From Paraspadella gotoi (taxonomy: Eukaryota > Chaetognatha), in contig CM119266.1 in NCBI GenBank assembly GCA_051294375.1, positions 8,456,606 through 8,520,605 of the forward strand: a DNA stretch of 64,000 nucleotides, written 5' to 3'. Positions 1 to 12,272 of the stretch are shown here, in pieces; position 1 is the first letter of the stretch; the number at the start of each line of letters is the position of its first letter. The position numbers and the translations under genes were made by a program. The notes under the pieces are model-generated. The model was not told where the DNA came from. It searched no databases and was given only the letters and a program-made list of their open reading frames with translations.

Positions 1-1140
1 ACTCAGCGTCACGCGAGGTCCACCACTTGTACAAGGGTTCAACACCCTCGCGAAACTGAGACAAGATGGCGTCGGCGTCGCTTTCCGCCGAACTCCGTGT
101 TGGCATGACGATGAGAGGGCGCCAGAAAGGCTTGAGGCGGGAGGAAGATAGTGAAAGAGGAGATGGAAGAGGAGGCGGCAGTGGAGGGATATGGAGATCC
201 CTCCCAGCCGAGACGGGGATTTTGTAATGACTGCAAAGGAAAGAATTTTAGAAGTTGAAAATCGAATTTGAGTGAAAATTCGCGGGTTGGAAATTTTGGG
301 TGGGAAAAAAATTAAAAAAAAAAGGAGTAAATGCAAGTTGAGAGGAAAATTGTTGGGAAATCCAAGCAGAGAGGGGAAGGTGAGTAGTTTATTTTTTTAG
401 TTCCAGTTTTTCACTCTTCTCACTAGCGCGAGCCACACGGAGCTTCTTTCCTATCCCACTCTTTTTTTATTTTTTCATCCCCTGTTCCCCTCTCTTCATC
501 GAGTTTTCAGGAATTTGTTCACCAAAAGAGCAGAGAGAGAGATCATTTGATTCCGGAGTCCTTGGGGGAGCAGTAAGGCTTTTTCTTGATCTACCCCACC
601 ATTTATTTATTGGCAGACTTATTCAAGTCTCATTTATTCCTCCCGTCCCTTAGAGAACACCGACGACTTCCGCACCAGCCAGCCACAGCCAAGATGAATA
701 ATCAGCAAAGAACAAAATTTATACAAAAGCAAAAACCACGACAACTAAAACTAAAAAATCAATTTAAAAAGAAAAGAAACAAGAAGAATAACCTGTTTTT
801 CGATAAGATCGCTTCCGCCCAACTGCCGAAGACAAGATTTAAGGAAAACGGTGGAAATGATGTAATGACCAGAGCGGACCCAAATCGCAAAAAAATTTTT
901 CGCTGACACATCGATGAGGAAAGAAATTCAATCTTGAAAATGGATGAACGTCAGCACGAAATCCAGACGTCACTTGGGGCAACGCAATCGTCGTGCACAG
1001 TGGCGTGCGCCCACACACGCAACGCCAGCTCGCACACAGACCGGGATGCTTGGCCGCAAAAAAATCGTACACAGATCGACACCGCGCTGAATAGACATTA
1101 CTTATCAGTCATATAAGAAACCAAGTCTGATTGAACAAAT
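1..1140. other. left edge, no supported gene
   Basis: The first 240 bases are GC-richer than what follows and hold a short minus-strand open frame (39-236) rich in Ser and Pro, with no domain I recognise. It could be a first exon of a leftward gene, but no partner exon is in the window. The rest is AT-rich with short, compositionally biased open frames only. Confidence 0.3.
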
Positions 1141-1144
1141 TGAT

Positions 1145-1550
1145 ACTAAAAAAATAAAATTTGAGAAAAGAAAATTAATTTATAAACAAAGAAAAATTAA
1201 TTTTGCGATTGTAAATTAAAAAAATATAATAATACCGAGGAGAATTAATATGTTCTAAATATAAAACTATACAAAAAGTAGTTTTTCTTTTGGTCATTGT
1301 CAATTTCATCTGTCATAAAACTGATTTTCAGCAGAAACGGCAGTCCCCTGAGAAAAAGAAAAATTTGAGTAGAAGGGGAAAGAAAATTTTAATTTATAAA
1401 CAAAAGAAAAAATTTCTTTTTTTGTGATTGTCAAATTAAAAAAAATAATAAAAGTATCGAGAGAAAATAAAGTTACAGTTTTCTGAAAAAAAAAAAGAAA
1501 AAAATTATTTTCAAAAAATCAACTTTCAGGCAGATGCAGCCCTGAGAAAA
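1145..1550. repeat. diverged two-copy AT-rich repeat
   Basis: Two diverged copies (about 1150-1340 and 1376-1540) share the block AATTTATAAACAAA, then a GTGATTGT/GCGATTGT block, AAATTAAAAAAA and a TATCGAG/TACCGAG block. No coding content is seen. Confidence 0.45.
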
Positions 1551-2229
1551 AACAAGTTGACAAACAATGTCGGATCTTGCCTACGATAATTAATTAATTG
1601 ATTTAATTAATAAATTTTAAAAATTAATTTAATTTATAAAATTATTCATCGAGACTTGTCATCACCTCGATGTCATAAAAAATTTGAAAGTCAGGACAGT
1701 TATTAAATGTTTTGGTTTTAACATTTTATATCAAAAAACAAAACAAATTCTGATCCCATATTTTTTATTTTTATGTCCTCCCTTCTCTCTCTCTCGTCAC
1801 AGGTCTCTCTCTCTCTTCTTTCCCCTCTCTCCTCTCTTTTTATGCAATTGCGACGATCCTTATAGCTTTTAAGATATTTTTTTAACTTGCATCATTTTTT
1901 CAACTTGCATAATTTTTTCAACTTGCATTCCGTCAAAACTTTATCTTGCCTTCCACTACTTTCCTACCGGCTCACAAGAAGTTTGAATCGAATGCGGCGA
2001 CCTCTCTCTAAACACTGTCCGAAGCCATTCCCCAGATAAAAGAACAAAGTGAAGACTTGAATCAGGCTGACGAAGTAAAGTAAAGAGTAAAGTGAAATAA
2101 AAACCCGATGTTATTACTATAGCAAAATGAATAACACACGAATGCCGAATGCCAATTTTAACCGAGTTACAATCCGCAATGTTCATATTTTTTTTTTTTA
2201 AATAAAAAAAGAGAGAGAGAGAGAAAAGG

Positions 2230-3215
2230 CGAACAAGAAAATCAACATGGCAGCGGCAGAAGCATGCAGGAAGAAAAGAGAGAAAGGAGAGCCCTGCAGA
2301 GCAGCTGCCAGAACCTCAAAAGGCAGCCATGCATGAAAAAGCAAGCAGGAAGAAAATGAGAAAAAGAATAAACCCCTGCAGAGACAGCTGCAGACTCGTT
2401 TTTTTTTCCCGAACTATTGATTATGGAAATATCAGTGAATACGGGAAAAGAGAGAGGGAGAGAGCATGTAATTCAAAAGAAAAAGAGAGAGAGAGAGAGC
2501 AATATGGAAAATAAAAAGGACAGGAAATTTGTTTCTGTTTTGATAAAAAAAACGTAAACAAATAACATATTTAATAACTGTCAGAAGATCATTTTAAGGC
2601 ACATCGATGATGAGAAGCTGTAAATATAAAGTTTTCAGCTTCATAAAACCCAAATTTTTTAATTAATTCATAAAAAAAGGCAATCTATTTAATTTGGAAC
2701 GCCAACCGACGAACGAACAACGTGCCGTTTAAAGAAAAAAGTGTTACCAATATCGTCGCAAATGCCTTTTAGCGATTGCCGACGATAAAAAAGAAAAAAT
2801 AAAAGGCACGCATCAGAAGGCAGCAGGAGAAAAAAAAAGGAAAAAAAAGAGAGCCCCTGCAGAGCCAGCCTGCAGACTCGTTTTTTTTTCCCCAGTAATC
2901 AGTAATTAGGGAAAAGAGAGCGGGAGAGAGACATATAATTAAGAAGAGAAAAGGAGAGAAGAAAAGAAATATAAAAATAAAAAGAAAGAAAATTTGTTTT
3001 TGTTTTGACACTAAAAATGTAAAAAAAACATATTTAAAATAAAAACTGTCCCTGGACTCAATTTTTAAGCACGAAAATGATGATCGATGAATCATAGAGA
3101 AGCTGTATAAATAATAAAATTTTTCTGCTCAAACACCCAAATTTAATAAAAAAAAAGGCATCTATAATTTGGACCGCCGACGGGTAGAAACGACAACAAC
3201 TACCGTGAGACGCCA
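2230..3215. repeat. diverged tandem duplication of about 0.57 kb
   Basis: Copy 1 is about 2230-2735 and copy 2 about 2790-3215. Shared landmarks in order are a CCTGCAGAG block, CTGCAGACTCGTTTTTTTTT, a GGGAAAAGAGAG block, a GAAAATTTGTTT block, and a final AATTTGGACCG/AATTTGGAACG block. Open frames inside are low-complexity and not convincing genes. Confidence 0.6.
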
Positions 3216-3475
3216 AACTTATGTGCAAATCACAGAAGCATGAAAATCGATAAAAATAGTGTTTCTTAATTTTTTTTTAACGCGACAGCTATTAGTTCTG
3301 GACATTATTATAAATTATCTACAGAAATTGTTAACGATTTCTTCAGGACGAGACGGGCACTCCATCTCTAGACGAGATCCTCTACGGTCATTTGTCTCTG
3401 TCTCGCTACGAATTCCACGTCGACGATCGAATCTTCGTCGACGGAGATTTTGATCTCCCGACGACAGGAAGAGAT

Positions 3476-3575
3476 TGAGCGCCGATTTGGTGCCAATTGA
3501 GCGCCGATTTGGATTCTATTGAGCGCCGATTTGGATTCTATTGAGCGCCGATTTGGCGCCGTTCGGGCGCCTATT
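3476..3575 (+). repeat. minisatellite, unit about 22 bp
   Basis: Four tandem units of ATTGAGCGCCGATTTGG plus a short variable spacer; the last runs into GCGCCGTTCGGGCGCC. Confidence 0.8.
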
Positions 3576-3789
3576 GAGATGTAACCACTTTTTCCGTAAT
3601 TTTACTACAATTTTCATTTAGGGAAAAACGTCTGTAATTTTAATAGATATCTGCTCATATTTTGTATATTTAATCTTTAAGAGGTGCTTTTTTATAATAA
3701 TTTTAAATTAACCTGCAAAAGTTCAATATTTTTTTAACTCTGTTGTTTGATATATTAGTTTAGTTTTAATATGATCTAAAAATCAAGAC

Positions 3790-3793
<4 letters not shown>

Positions 3794-3852
<59 letters not shown>

Positions 3853-3985
3853 AAAAACGAACAAAGAATTCTCTCTCCTTTACTAATACTTCCCCTAAAT
3901 TCTTGGCACTTGCTCTTTTTAAAGCTCTCCTTTGATTGGCGCCGTTCCAAGCAACTTCTCTTTCCTTGACTTGACATTTACTGTA

Positions 3986-4052
<67 letters not shown>

Positions 4053-4102
4053 CTCGTCCCCCAACGGATTTGGGTCTAGAAACCCAGGAGAATTGAGCTT
4101 TG

Positions 4103-4136
<34 letters not shown>
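3794..4136. repeat. (AG)n and (TC)n arrays in inverted arrangement, then poly(T)
   Basis: A perfect (AG)n tract (3794-3848) is followed about 145 bases later by a perfect (TC)n tract (3992-4050) and then about 33 T (4103-4136). The first two are reverse complements, so a transcript could fold into a long hairpin. Open frames through them (RE or SL repeats) are artefacts. Confidence 0.85.
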
Positions 4137-4436
4137 CGTTCGAAAAGGGCAGTTTTCTCGTTAGGGGACGGCGCGCACCTAATATAATAATGCATAGATA
4201 ATGCATACATAATACATCCATCTTCCCGAGTTTGTAAAATTTTAAACTATTTTGATTTTCGATTTGAGAATTATGGCGAAAAGCAAATTGGATTATAACA
4301 TACTAGATCAAAGATATGCTGCTAAGATTTGAAGTAGTTTTGTCAGTCCGACACAGTTATCTTCAATGGTCTTACACTTTACATTGCATCGATAATAACA
4401 ATTCACCTTCAACTTTTACATTTTCTTAATCTTCTC

Positions 4437-4620
4437 ACTTCAGCATCGCTCTATCTCCTTACTCCAGCATATCTCTTTACTCCAGCATACCTCCATCTCC
4501 AATCTCTAGCATTGCTCCAGCATCGCTATATCCCCTCGCTCCAACATCGCTCTCTTCCCTAGATCCAGCATAGCTCCAGCATCGCTCTATCCCCTCGCTC
4601 CAGCATCGCTCCAGACTCGA
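4437..4620 (+). repeat. imperfect CTCCAGCATCGCT minisatellite
   Basis: Degenerate tandem array built on CTCCAGCATCGCT with TATCCCCTCG spacers, 11 or so units. A purine-rich (GGA)n stretch follows at 4678-4800. Confidence 0.7.
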
Positions 4621-5219
4621 CCCAATTTTCGTGACATCGGCTCCGCGTCAGCTGTCGCTTCTGACGGCCATTGCTTCCTGGAGGAGGAGGAGGAGGAGGA
4701 GGAAGAAGAGGAGGGGAGAATAGAGAATGGAGGAGGGAGGAGGAAGAGGAAGAGGAGGAAAATAAGGAGAAAGAGGAATGAGAGGAGGGGAGGTTGAAAG
4801 AAAGAAGATACGAAAAAAGGTAATATTAAAAGCTAATAAAAGAAAAAAGGTAAAAAAGATAGTATGAAAAATGTGAGGTAATATTAAAAGCTAATAAAAG
4901 AAAAAAGAAAAAAAATAGGAGGTAGAAGAGAAAGAAAGATAATACAAGAGGTCGAGGGGATCTTGAAAAAGAGCCTTACAATTAATTGTTTTGTTACAAT
5001 TAGTTAACCGATTCGATAACGAAGTAGTAGTTAGGAAAAGAGGAAAGCAAAAGGAAAACAGACAGAGATATAAGGTTATCTCAACGTTGTTTCTTGCCTT
5101 AATAAAAGGAATTTTAATTGCAAATAGTTCTAGCCTCAAAATGAATTAACCTATTTGATATACAGTGAGGTAGAATAGATAGACTGAGAGAAAAGTAGAA
5201 GAAAAACGAAAAGAAGGAA

Positions 5220-5385
5220 ATCAGGAAGAGAAAGAGGAAGATAAGGAAAAAGAGAGAAAGAGAGAAAGAGAAAGAGGAAGATTAGAAGAAGGAGAGAAAC
5301 CGACGAGGAACGGACGACCGCGAGAAAAGACGACGACGACGACGACGACGATGAGGACGATGAGGACGACGAGGACGAGAAAAAC
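5220..5385. repeat. purine-rich and (GAC)n microsatellite
   Basis: GAGAAAGA-type purine tract followed by an imperfect (GAC)n tract at 5333-5375. Minus-strand open frames here are poly-Ser/Val products of the repeat. Confidence 0.8.
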
Positions 5386-6006
5386 GAAGATACATTTCCT
5401 TCTCTCAAAACGTCCGGCGGAGGATTTTGAATCCTCGGGATCTCTCAGAAAAAAAAAATAAAAGACAAATGACGAAGGGGGACGACGGTAAGGAGAAATA
5501 AATGACAAATACGACAGACGAATGAGAATCGGACAAAAAATAATGACGAAATGACCAAGGAAAATTAAATTTTATTTTAAATGTCAAAAGTTGCAACGAT
5601 GAAAATTAAACAAATAATTAAACATTTTGACCCCCCAAAAAATACGTCCAATGAACCGGTGAAGCAAATTGTCAACAATTGGAAAATGGCTCGAAAACGA
5701 GGTTAAATTTTTTTAGTCTTAACCAGTATTCATAAACCGTACTTATAAAACAGTCAAATGAACCAATTACCGAGGAAAATTTCAAAAAAAAAAAAAGCGG
5801 TGAAAAATGATTTTTTTTTAAATATACCATTAAAAATTTACATATTTACATCGAACGTGAAATTTTTAAACGAGAAAATCACATATAAAAATACAAATAA
5901 AAAAAAAGAAAAAACAAGAATTTTCTTAATTTTTTTCGTTTTGGATCAAATTTATTTTTTTCTTTTTCGATTTATTTCTTCTTTCCTTCTCTTTTCGTTA
6001 TCATTT

Positions 6007-6166
6007 CTTCCATTTCTCCTCTCTCTCTTTCTCTCTCTTTCTCTCTCTTAGTCTTGTATCTCATTTTCTTACTTTATTTCCTTCTCTCTTGTGTTACTCC
6101 AACTCCTTCCCTATTCTTGTCTCTCTCTCATGCGCAATGTTTGTAAATCTCTCTCTCTCTCTGTCG

Positions 6167-6222
<56 letters not shown>
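6007..6222. repeat. (CT)n tracts
   Basis: Several near-perfect CT dinucleotide runs; the longest is 6186-6219. Confidence 0.85.
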
Positions 6223-6289
6223 AATTGTATTCTGTTTTCGCAAAAACAAACATTGATTTATATTCAGCGCGAGACGCGAGTATCGGAAG

Positions 6290-6500
6290 AAAAGACCGAG
6301 TGCAAACATATGCAATAACTGAAAAGAGCAAATGCAAACACGTGCAGTGACTTGAAAAAGCAAATGCAAACACATACAGTGACTTAAAATAGTAATTTCA
6401 ACCATATGCAATAACTAAATAAGATAAATACAATCACATGCAGAGGACTCAGTGACTTGAAAAAGCAAAATTCAAAAATATGCAAAAACTGCAAAGAGAA
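6290..6500 (+). repeat. minisatellite, unit about 38 bp
   Basis: Five to six degenerate units containing AGCAAATGCAAACA and TGCAGTGACTTGAAAA. The stretch 6500-7200 after it is AT-rich, with nothing I can assign. Confidence 0.65.
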
Positions 6501-7208
6501 AATGCATAAAAATATAAAGGGACAAGAATGACTAATTGAGTATTTTCTGCATTTACAAATAAACATTTACTCAAAACGACACGACCCATCCACCAAAATA
6601 TATTTAATTTTTAACATTTTACGGATTGAAATAATTGTTTGAAAACAAAGGAAATCGATGTCGGATAGGTAGATGAAAATGCCATTCGGTTATTTTTCAG
6701 TCAAGTTCAAGTGAACAACTGAAAGAGAATGACTTCCGAATTTTTTTAAAAAAAGCGACTCTGCATTTTGATTTGAGGCTTTTAAATTAAATGGAATAAT
6801 TTTTACGACGCTCAGAACCTTGAGCACTGTGAGCACTGTGAGCACTGCCAACGATGGCGATGCAAAGTCGGAGAAAGGGGAAAAATATGAAATATCATAA
6901 AAATTGGGACCGCATGTATAAAATTTAAAAAAACATAACAAAACGGTGAAAAAAAATTTTAAAAGAGAAACAAATTGGAAAAAAATGGAAACCGAAAGGA
7001 ATCAAATTCGAAGGCGAATAAATTCGAACAAAAAAAAACAACCAAAAAAAGAGAGAAAATAGAAAAAAATTAGAAGAAATTTAATTTGAAATTTTATTGG
7101 ATTCAACTGGGAGATTGCATCGTAATGAGATTGGAAGGCAAGAATGAAGGGAAACGAAAAAAAACTAAACGTGATAGGTATAAGGAAATAGCAATTTATG
7201 ATAAATAA

Positions 7209-8153
7209 TTAAGGTACATAATCCTTTTCTCCAGTTTCTTCCTTCTTTTTTCCTTTCAACAACGTCACCACGATGATGGCGACGAAGATGACGACCACTC
7301 CCACCGTCTCCAACGCCGTGGGAATCTCTCCAAAAAAAGCCATCGCCATGAGAGTCGTGGTCGCGATGGAACCCGCGCGTAGAACGTTTCCAAATATTCC
7401 CGCGAGACTTTCCTCAAATTCTTCCAACTCGGCACAACCGACCTGTTGCGCGAGTCTGTAGATGGTTGAGATGCCTCCTACGAGTGTCACGGCCACCAAC
7501 GCCGTCGATGGCGCAGACGAAAATCCTGAAAAATCGGCGACTCCGAAGCACACGACGGCGATGGCGCTACTGAAGATCCAACGGAAGACAAGAAAGTTGG
7601 ACCAGTGTTCATCAGCGATGGCGCCATAAAAGAAAGGGGTCATCATTGCAGTCACTGCGTGAAAGAATGCAAAGAGGTAAGACCAGAATGGCGCTGAGAA
7701 TGGCACGCCAAAGAGAAAGGGCGGATGTGTCACCAGCAGCAGGCCTATTGTTACAGCTATGACGCCACCAACATCGACGGCCTCTATGCATTGTCGACGC
7801 AGTGCTGTCATTAAAAATGGTGAAAAGAGAACGCCAGAGCAGGATATAGCGGAGTAGGCGCTCAGCGGCATGACGGCTGCAGCGGAGCGCCAAAGGATGA
7901 TGCCTATGTTGATCATAAAAGCAAAGGCAAAAAATAAGGCCCAACGTTTCGGCTTGGTCACAGTCCAGTGGCGCCATGCAAATGGGATGAGGGGTATAGT
8001 TGTAATAGTCTCTCCAATGAAAATAAAAACATAAGCGATGGGAGTTGACAGCGGCGACGAAGTTCGAAAGATGTTGCTGCTGACGCTGCGGAGCAGCACG
8101 AAACAGCAGAGGAAGAAAACGCCCAACGCGAGATTGACAAGGGAGCGGGCCAT
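7209..8153 (-). CDS. EamA/DMT-superfamily multi-pass transporter
   Basis: An intronless 314-residue frame on the minus strand, ATG at 8153. It is dominated by about ten hydrophobic segments with short loops, the usual size and shape of drug/metabolite transporter (EamA, SLC35-like) proteins, which form two five-helix bundles. The first helix (about residues 5-25) is signal-anchor-like. A basic loop WRHWTVTKPKR lies near residue 60. A second half, from about residue 170, repeats the helix pattern. The tail KGKKKEETGEKDYVP is charged and probably cytosolic. The substrate cannot be told from sequence. No other gene sits within 3.7 kb. The absence of introns beside multi-exon neighbours is common for SLC35G-type genes and may reflect retroposition. 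The family call is by pattern, not by database search. Confidence 0.8.
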   Translation of the reverse strand: MARSLVNLALGVFFLCCFVLLRSVSSNIFRTSSPLSTPIAYVFIFIGETITTIPLIPFAWRHWTVTKPKRWALFFAFAFMINIGIILWRSAAAVMPLSAYSAISCSGVLFSPFLMTALRRQCIEAVDVGGVIAVTIGLLLVTHPPFLFGVPFSAPFWSYLFAFFHAVTAMMTPFFYGAIADEHWSNFLVFRWIFSSAIAVVCFGVADFSGFSSAPSTALVAVTLVGGISTIYRLAQQVGCAELEEFEESLAGIFGNVLRAGSIATTTLMAMAFFGEIPTALETVGVVVIFVAIIVVTLLKGKKKEETGEKDYVP

Positions 8154-10021
8154 GAGTAGAAATGTGCTCTCTTGAGAATTATTCCAGTGGAACTGTAAAT
8201 TAAGGGAGTGGCCTTTTCATACAATTAAAACATTCTTTGAAACATTATACCACTTCATTGATAGGTACTCTGGGAGTGAATAAACGAGACTGTGATAGAG
8301 TCTTGATTGAAAGCATGAAGGGACCTCCTATGTCATTATCTTGTAAGAGTGATGGAGGCCTTAAACCACCAAAGCCTGTCCAAAGTCAGGGGCAAGATAG
8401 CTTATTGATTAAATGAATGGATAATTTTTATATTGGTTGTACCAATTTCATAAACAATATCTTTCTTCAGTGGAAATTAAATGTTCATTTTTTGACATTA
8501 ATTCAATTTTGAAAGGCCATTGGCATCCACGTAGCCCTCCTGAATGGAGTTTTAAAGCAGTGATGATGCGTCCTATTATTTGGAGACAATCTTTTTATAT
8601 ACATAAACATTTTACTCGCCGTTTATTGTTATCTTACACTGCGGCGCAAAAAAAAGAAGACACTTTTTCACATGGAAAAAACCGTATTGGATGGCTGAAT
8701 TCTACTAAGGTATAGAAACGTAAAACAAAGCTTATTGAAAGATAAAGCAATTGGTCTAAGTCCCAATAAAATCGAGCAAAGCGTTCGAAAGTTATAGGAC
8801 GTCAAAATCGATTGGTACAAAAAATCGGGGAAAAAAAATTCGTTTTTTTTTTTAATTAACAAGAGTCAATAATTTTTCCCTATTATAAAATATTTATAAT
8901 ATAAAATTGGCTAAACAAATTCCGCATAGAATATCTGTAGGGATAGGTGTCAACCATTTTTGACCTAAATCAAATTAAAATAAGTAAAGAAACTACTTAA
9001 AAAAAAACAATCTTTTATCATCAGTCCGAAAAAAAAGTATCATCAACTTAACCTCCAAAAATCATTTTTTCCCCAATTCCGTTTTCAGACTCTGACTTTA
9101 AAATATTGCTGTATTCTACTGCCTGAACCAATTTATTTTTTTGCACCAATAGATTTTTAAAAAATATACATATTTATTTTAAATTAAAAAAGAAATAGTC
9201 GGGGTATTTTAGAGCTAACAAGCGTCTTCTTTTTTTTTTTTTTTTGCGTCGCAGAGTACCATGAAATAAATTAGATTTACCTTTAAGTGTTAAAATATCC
9301 AATTAAATCCAGAGAAGAATTTTTATCTTTCAAGTTTCTTTCTAATAAAACTTGTGGTTTTTAAGAGAAAAAGAAAACGGGTTTCTTCCTATAAGTGATA
9401 AGAGAGTTGAACAGGTTTTAAATTAAGACCTCGTGGGAAAATAAAATTCCGACGACGACGAACCAAAGTAAAGAACAATTTATCCAAGTCAAGCAACTTA
9501 TGGTTTTTTTTACTTATCTGTAAACTAAACTTAACCAGTGATTTGGAGTTGAAAGTGAAGTTGAAACGGACGGACGGAATGAAGATGAAGTAACTGAGCA
9601 ATCAAAACAGGGAGATGACTGGCTGATCCTACTAAAAATACGAAAAAAAAAAAATATTGAACAATTAGGAATAAATCCGGGAGAATCGTGTTAAAATATA
9701 GGATAATTAATAACGTATTTAAATACGGCAACTGAATTTAAATCTAGATGCTTTTAATTTAAATAACTCCGAACGGCTGCTATTCTCACTACTTTTTCGA
9801 GAAGAAAGAGAGACTCTTTTAAATGACAATTGAAAATTATGCTTAACTTTTTTTCGTACATGAACGTTGATATAATAACATTAAATACAAGAATAAAAAA
9901 CCACTTTTATCCATTGAGTATCGCCACTCATCGCCATTCAACCGGTCGCCAATGAATCCATCCTATCTTCTCCTTTAAATAATTCTCACCCATCGTCAAT
10001 CCCCATCTACCCTCTATCATC
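8154..10021. other. AT-rich intergenic DNA
   Basis: No convincing gene. A plus-strand frame at 8437-8715 (92 codons) has fairly normal composition but no start context, splice partners or recognisable motif. Confidence 0.4.
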
Positions 10022-10320
10022 TGTTGCCCAACTACCCTCTGACCCTCTATCACCTGTTGACCACATATAAACAATCTGTTGCCAATCTACCCACTAACTC
10101 TCTACCACCTGTTGACCCCCTATAAACCATCGGTTGCCCATCTACCTACTAACCCCCTTCCCCATGTTGACCCTATAAGCCATCTGTTGCCCATCTACCC
10201 ACTGACCCTCTACCACCTGTTTACCACATATAAACCATATGTTGCCCATCAATGGGCCATCATCCCACTGACCCTTAAAAACCTGTTGACCTCATATAAA
10301 ACATCTGTTGCCCATTTCCC
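10022..10320 (+). repeat. minisatellite, unit about 55 bp
   Basis: Five units with the core CTGTTGCCCATCTACCCACT, then ACCCTCTACCACCTGTTGAC and ATATAAACCAT. The apparent open frame (HLL/PYKP repeats) comes from the repeat. Confidence 0.85.
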
Positions 10321-10479
10321 GTAGATGCCTTCCCACACGCCTCCCCACAATTACAACCACATCCACCGACCCCCTTTACCCACAAACACCTAAATCTACC
10401 CACGAACCCCAACTTCTGCTGATTCGGACGGACTTTTTTTTCTATTTTTTTGCGTCTTTTGCTGACGAATTTTGCGCCG

Positions 10480-10855
10480 GCAAAGCAGCTGTCGTCGTCG
10501 TCGTCGTTGTCGTCGTTATCGTCGACTTCATCGTCGTTTGTTACGTTGTCATTGTCATAAAACCGTCTCATCGCCTTTGTCGTCGTTGCCAACCCTTCAG
10601 CAGCCTTTGTTTTTGTTTCTATCATCGCTATCGTCGTTTACGTCATCGTCGTCGTCGTCGTCATCGTCTTTGACTCGCGTGTCCCAACGGAGATTCCTCT
10701 TCTTAAAATCGCAAAGGGGAGCAAAAACCTCTCTGTCTCTCTTTCTCTTTCTATCTTTCTCTTTCTCTCTGTCTCTCTCTCTTCCTCTCTCTCTCTCCCC
10801 CTCTTTTTCTTTGCCTATCTGTCTCTCTCTATGTTTATCTTTCTGTCTCTCCTGG

Positions 10856-10917
<62 letters not shown>

Positions 10918-11416
10918 CCTACGTATTCAGCCTTCAGTCAAAATCTATTCGTGGTTTCAGGCACGCACGCGCTTAGCACGTGACCGAACACGCTCGTGCC
11001 CGGTCGTTCACGTGCGCGGGTTAAATCTCAAGGGGGGGGGCATTTTCCTTCTCCGCTTACTCTTCGCCTTTTTTTGTCAGGCTCCATCTCTGTCTCGCTA
11101 CTTTCTGTCACATATCTCTCACATTCATTTCTGTCCTTCATATCTTTCTGTCTCTCTCATATCTATCAGTCTCTCTTTCTTTCCCGCTTTTTTCTGTCCT
11201 CCCTTTCTGTCCGCTCTTTTCTGTCCTCCCTCTCTGTCGCGTTCTTTTCTGTCCTCCCTTTCTGTCCCGCTCTTTTCTGTCCTCCCTTTTTCTCCCGCTC
11301 CTATTTGTCCTCCCTCTCTATTCCCTCTTTTCTATCTCCTTACTCAAATACTCACTCTCTTTTCTGTCTCTCACCTTTCCCTTCTTTTTATCTCCTTTTT
11401 ATCGCCATTTTTTTTA

Positions 11417-11478
<62 letters not shown>

Positions 11479-11490
11479 CTCTCTATCTAA
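10480..11490. repeat. (GTC)n and long pyrimidine-rich repeat block
   Basis: (GTC)n tracts (10494-10530, 10630-10665), a CT-rich block with a pure (CT)n run (10858-10914), a 26-27 bp repeat with CTTTTCTGTCCTCCCT (about 11190-11335), and further (CT)n to 11484. The 367-codon Ser/Leu open frame across it is a repeat artefact. Confidence 0.85.
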
Positions 11491-12272
11491 AGCATTTCCC
11501 AATTTTTTTCCCCAGGTAACCGTCAGCCACAAAACCGGATTTAAATTTTTTAAAAATAAGCATTCTAAATACTAAAACAGATTATCATTATTTTCAAAAA
11601 ATTGTAAATAGGAAACAAAATTTAAAGAATAAAACGAAACAAAGAAAGGCTTCCAATCAAGTTTGACAACAACGAAAAAAGATTTTCCAACAAAATCTAC
11701 ATCATCGACGGATCGAATGTCACGTGATCTAACGATTCACGTGATCCGGAATTCCTCGTGACTTTTTCTCGTCCGGTTGATTTCCTTTCTCCCTTTTTTT
11801 TTCTGCGATGGAAAAATAACAAAAATAACTGAAAAGAAAAAAAACTGATATCGGATTTTTTTTTTTTTGACAAAAAAAAAATCAGAGAGAAAACATGAAA
11901 AAATAAAGAAAAAAAGAAAACAAACGAAACAAAACTTGTTTTTTTATCAAAATGGGGAACGGGATGAATAAGGTGAGTCATTCAAGAATGTGATGGTTAG
12001 ACGAAAACGACGACGACGACGACGACGACGACAACAACTATAAAAACGAAATCATTTTAACCGAGACAACTACAATAACAACGACTTTTATAGTATATGA
12101 ATTAGAACTAAGTGTTAAAAGAGATACAAGTTTCGTGTTCCAACCTAGAATAAAAAGTTATTAAATTTTGGATCAGATGCAGACTTAATATCAGGCATCC
12201 CTGGCCTTGATTTACAAATTTCTTATCGGGCCTCATACCCCTGGCTTTAATTTCAAAACTTGGTCACGTGAC
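10977..12272. promoter_or_regulatory. cluster of CACGTG E-boxes around phosphatase exon 1
   Basis: Five CACGTG hexamers lie at 10977, 11009, 11721, 11738 and 12265. The pair at 11721/11738 is a spaced TCACGTGATC repeat about 230 bases before the start codon. The last is a full GTCACGTGAC palindrome. CACGTG is the core for bHLH-zip factors (USF, MYC/MAX, MiT/TFE). Use as a promoter is inference; no TATA box or start site is identified. Confidence 0.4.
11952..11972 (+). CDS. phosphatase exon 1 (MGNGMNK)
   Basis: ATG plus six codons ending in AAG, directly followed by the donor GTGAGT (phase 0). The heptapeptide equals the known start of DUSP22-type phosphatases, where Gly2 is myristoylated after Met removal. 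It is far too short for ORF finding, but the next exon begins IIPGLYLG, exactly the expected continuation. The next coding exon is 20.4 kb away. Confidence 0.85.

Noticed and set aside
8437-8715. 92-codon plus-strand frame with fairly normal composition
   Set aside because: No motif, start context or partner exon; a frame of this length is expected by chance in this much sequence.
10472-11575. 367-codon plus-strand open frame rich in Ser/Leu
   Set aside because: It runs through (GTC)n and (CT)n arrays; composition is that of the repeats and there is no domain.
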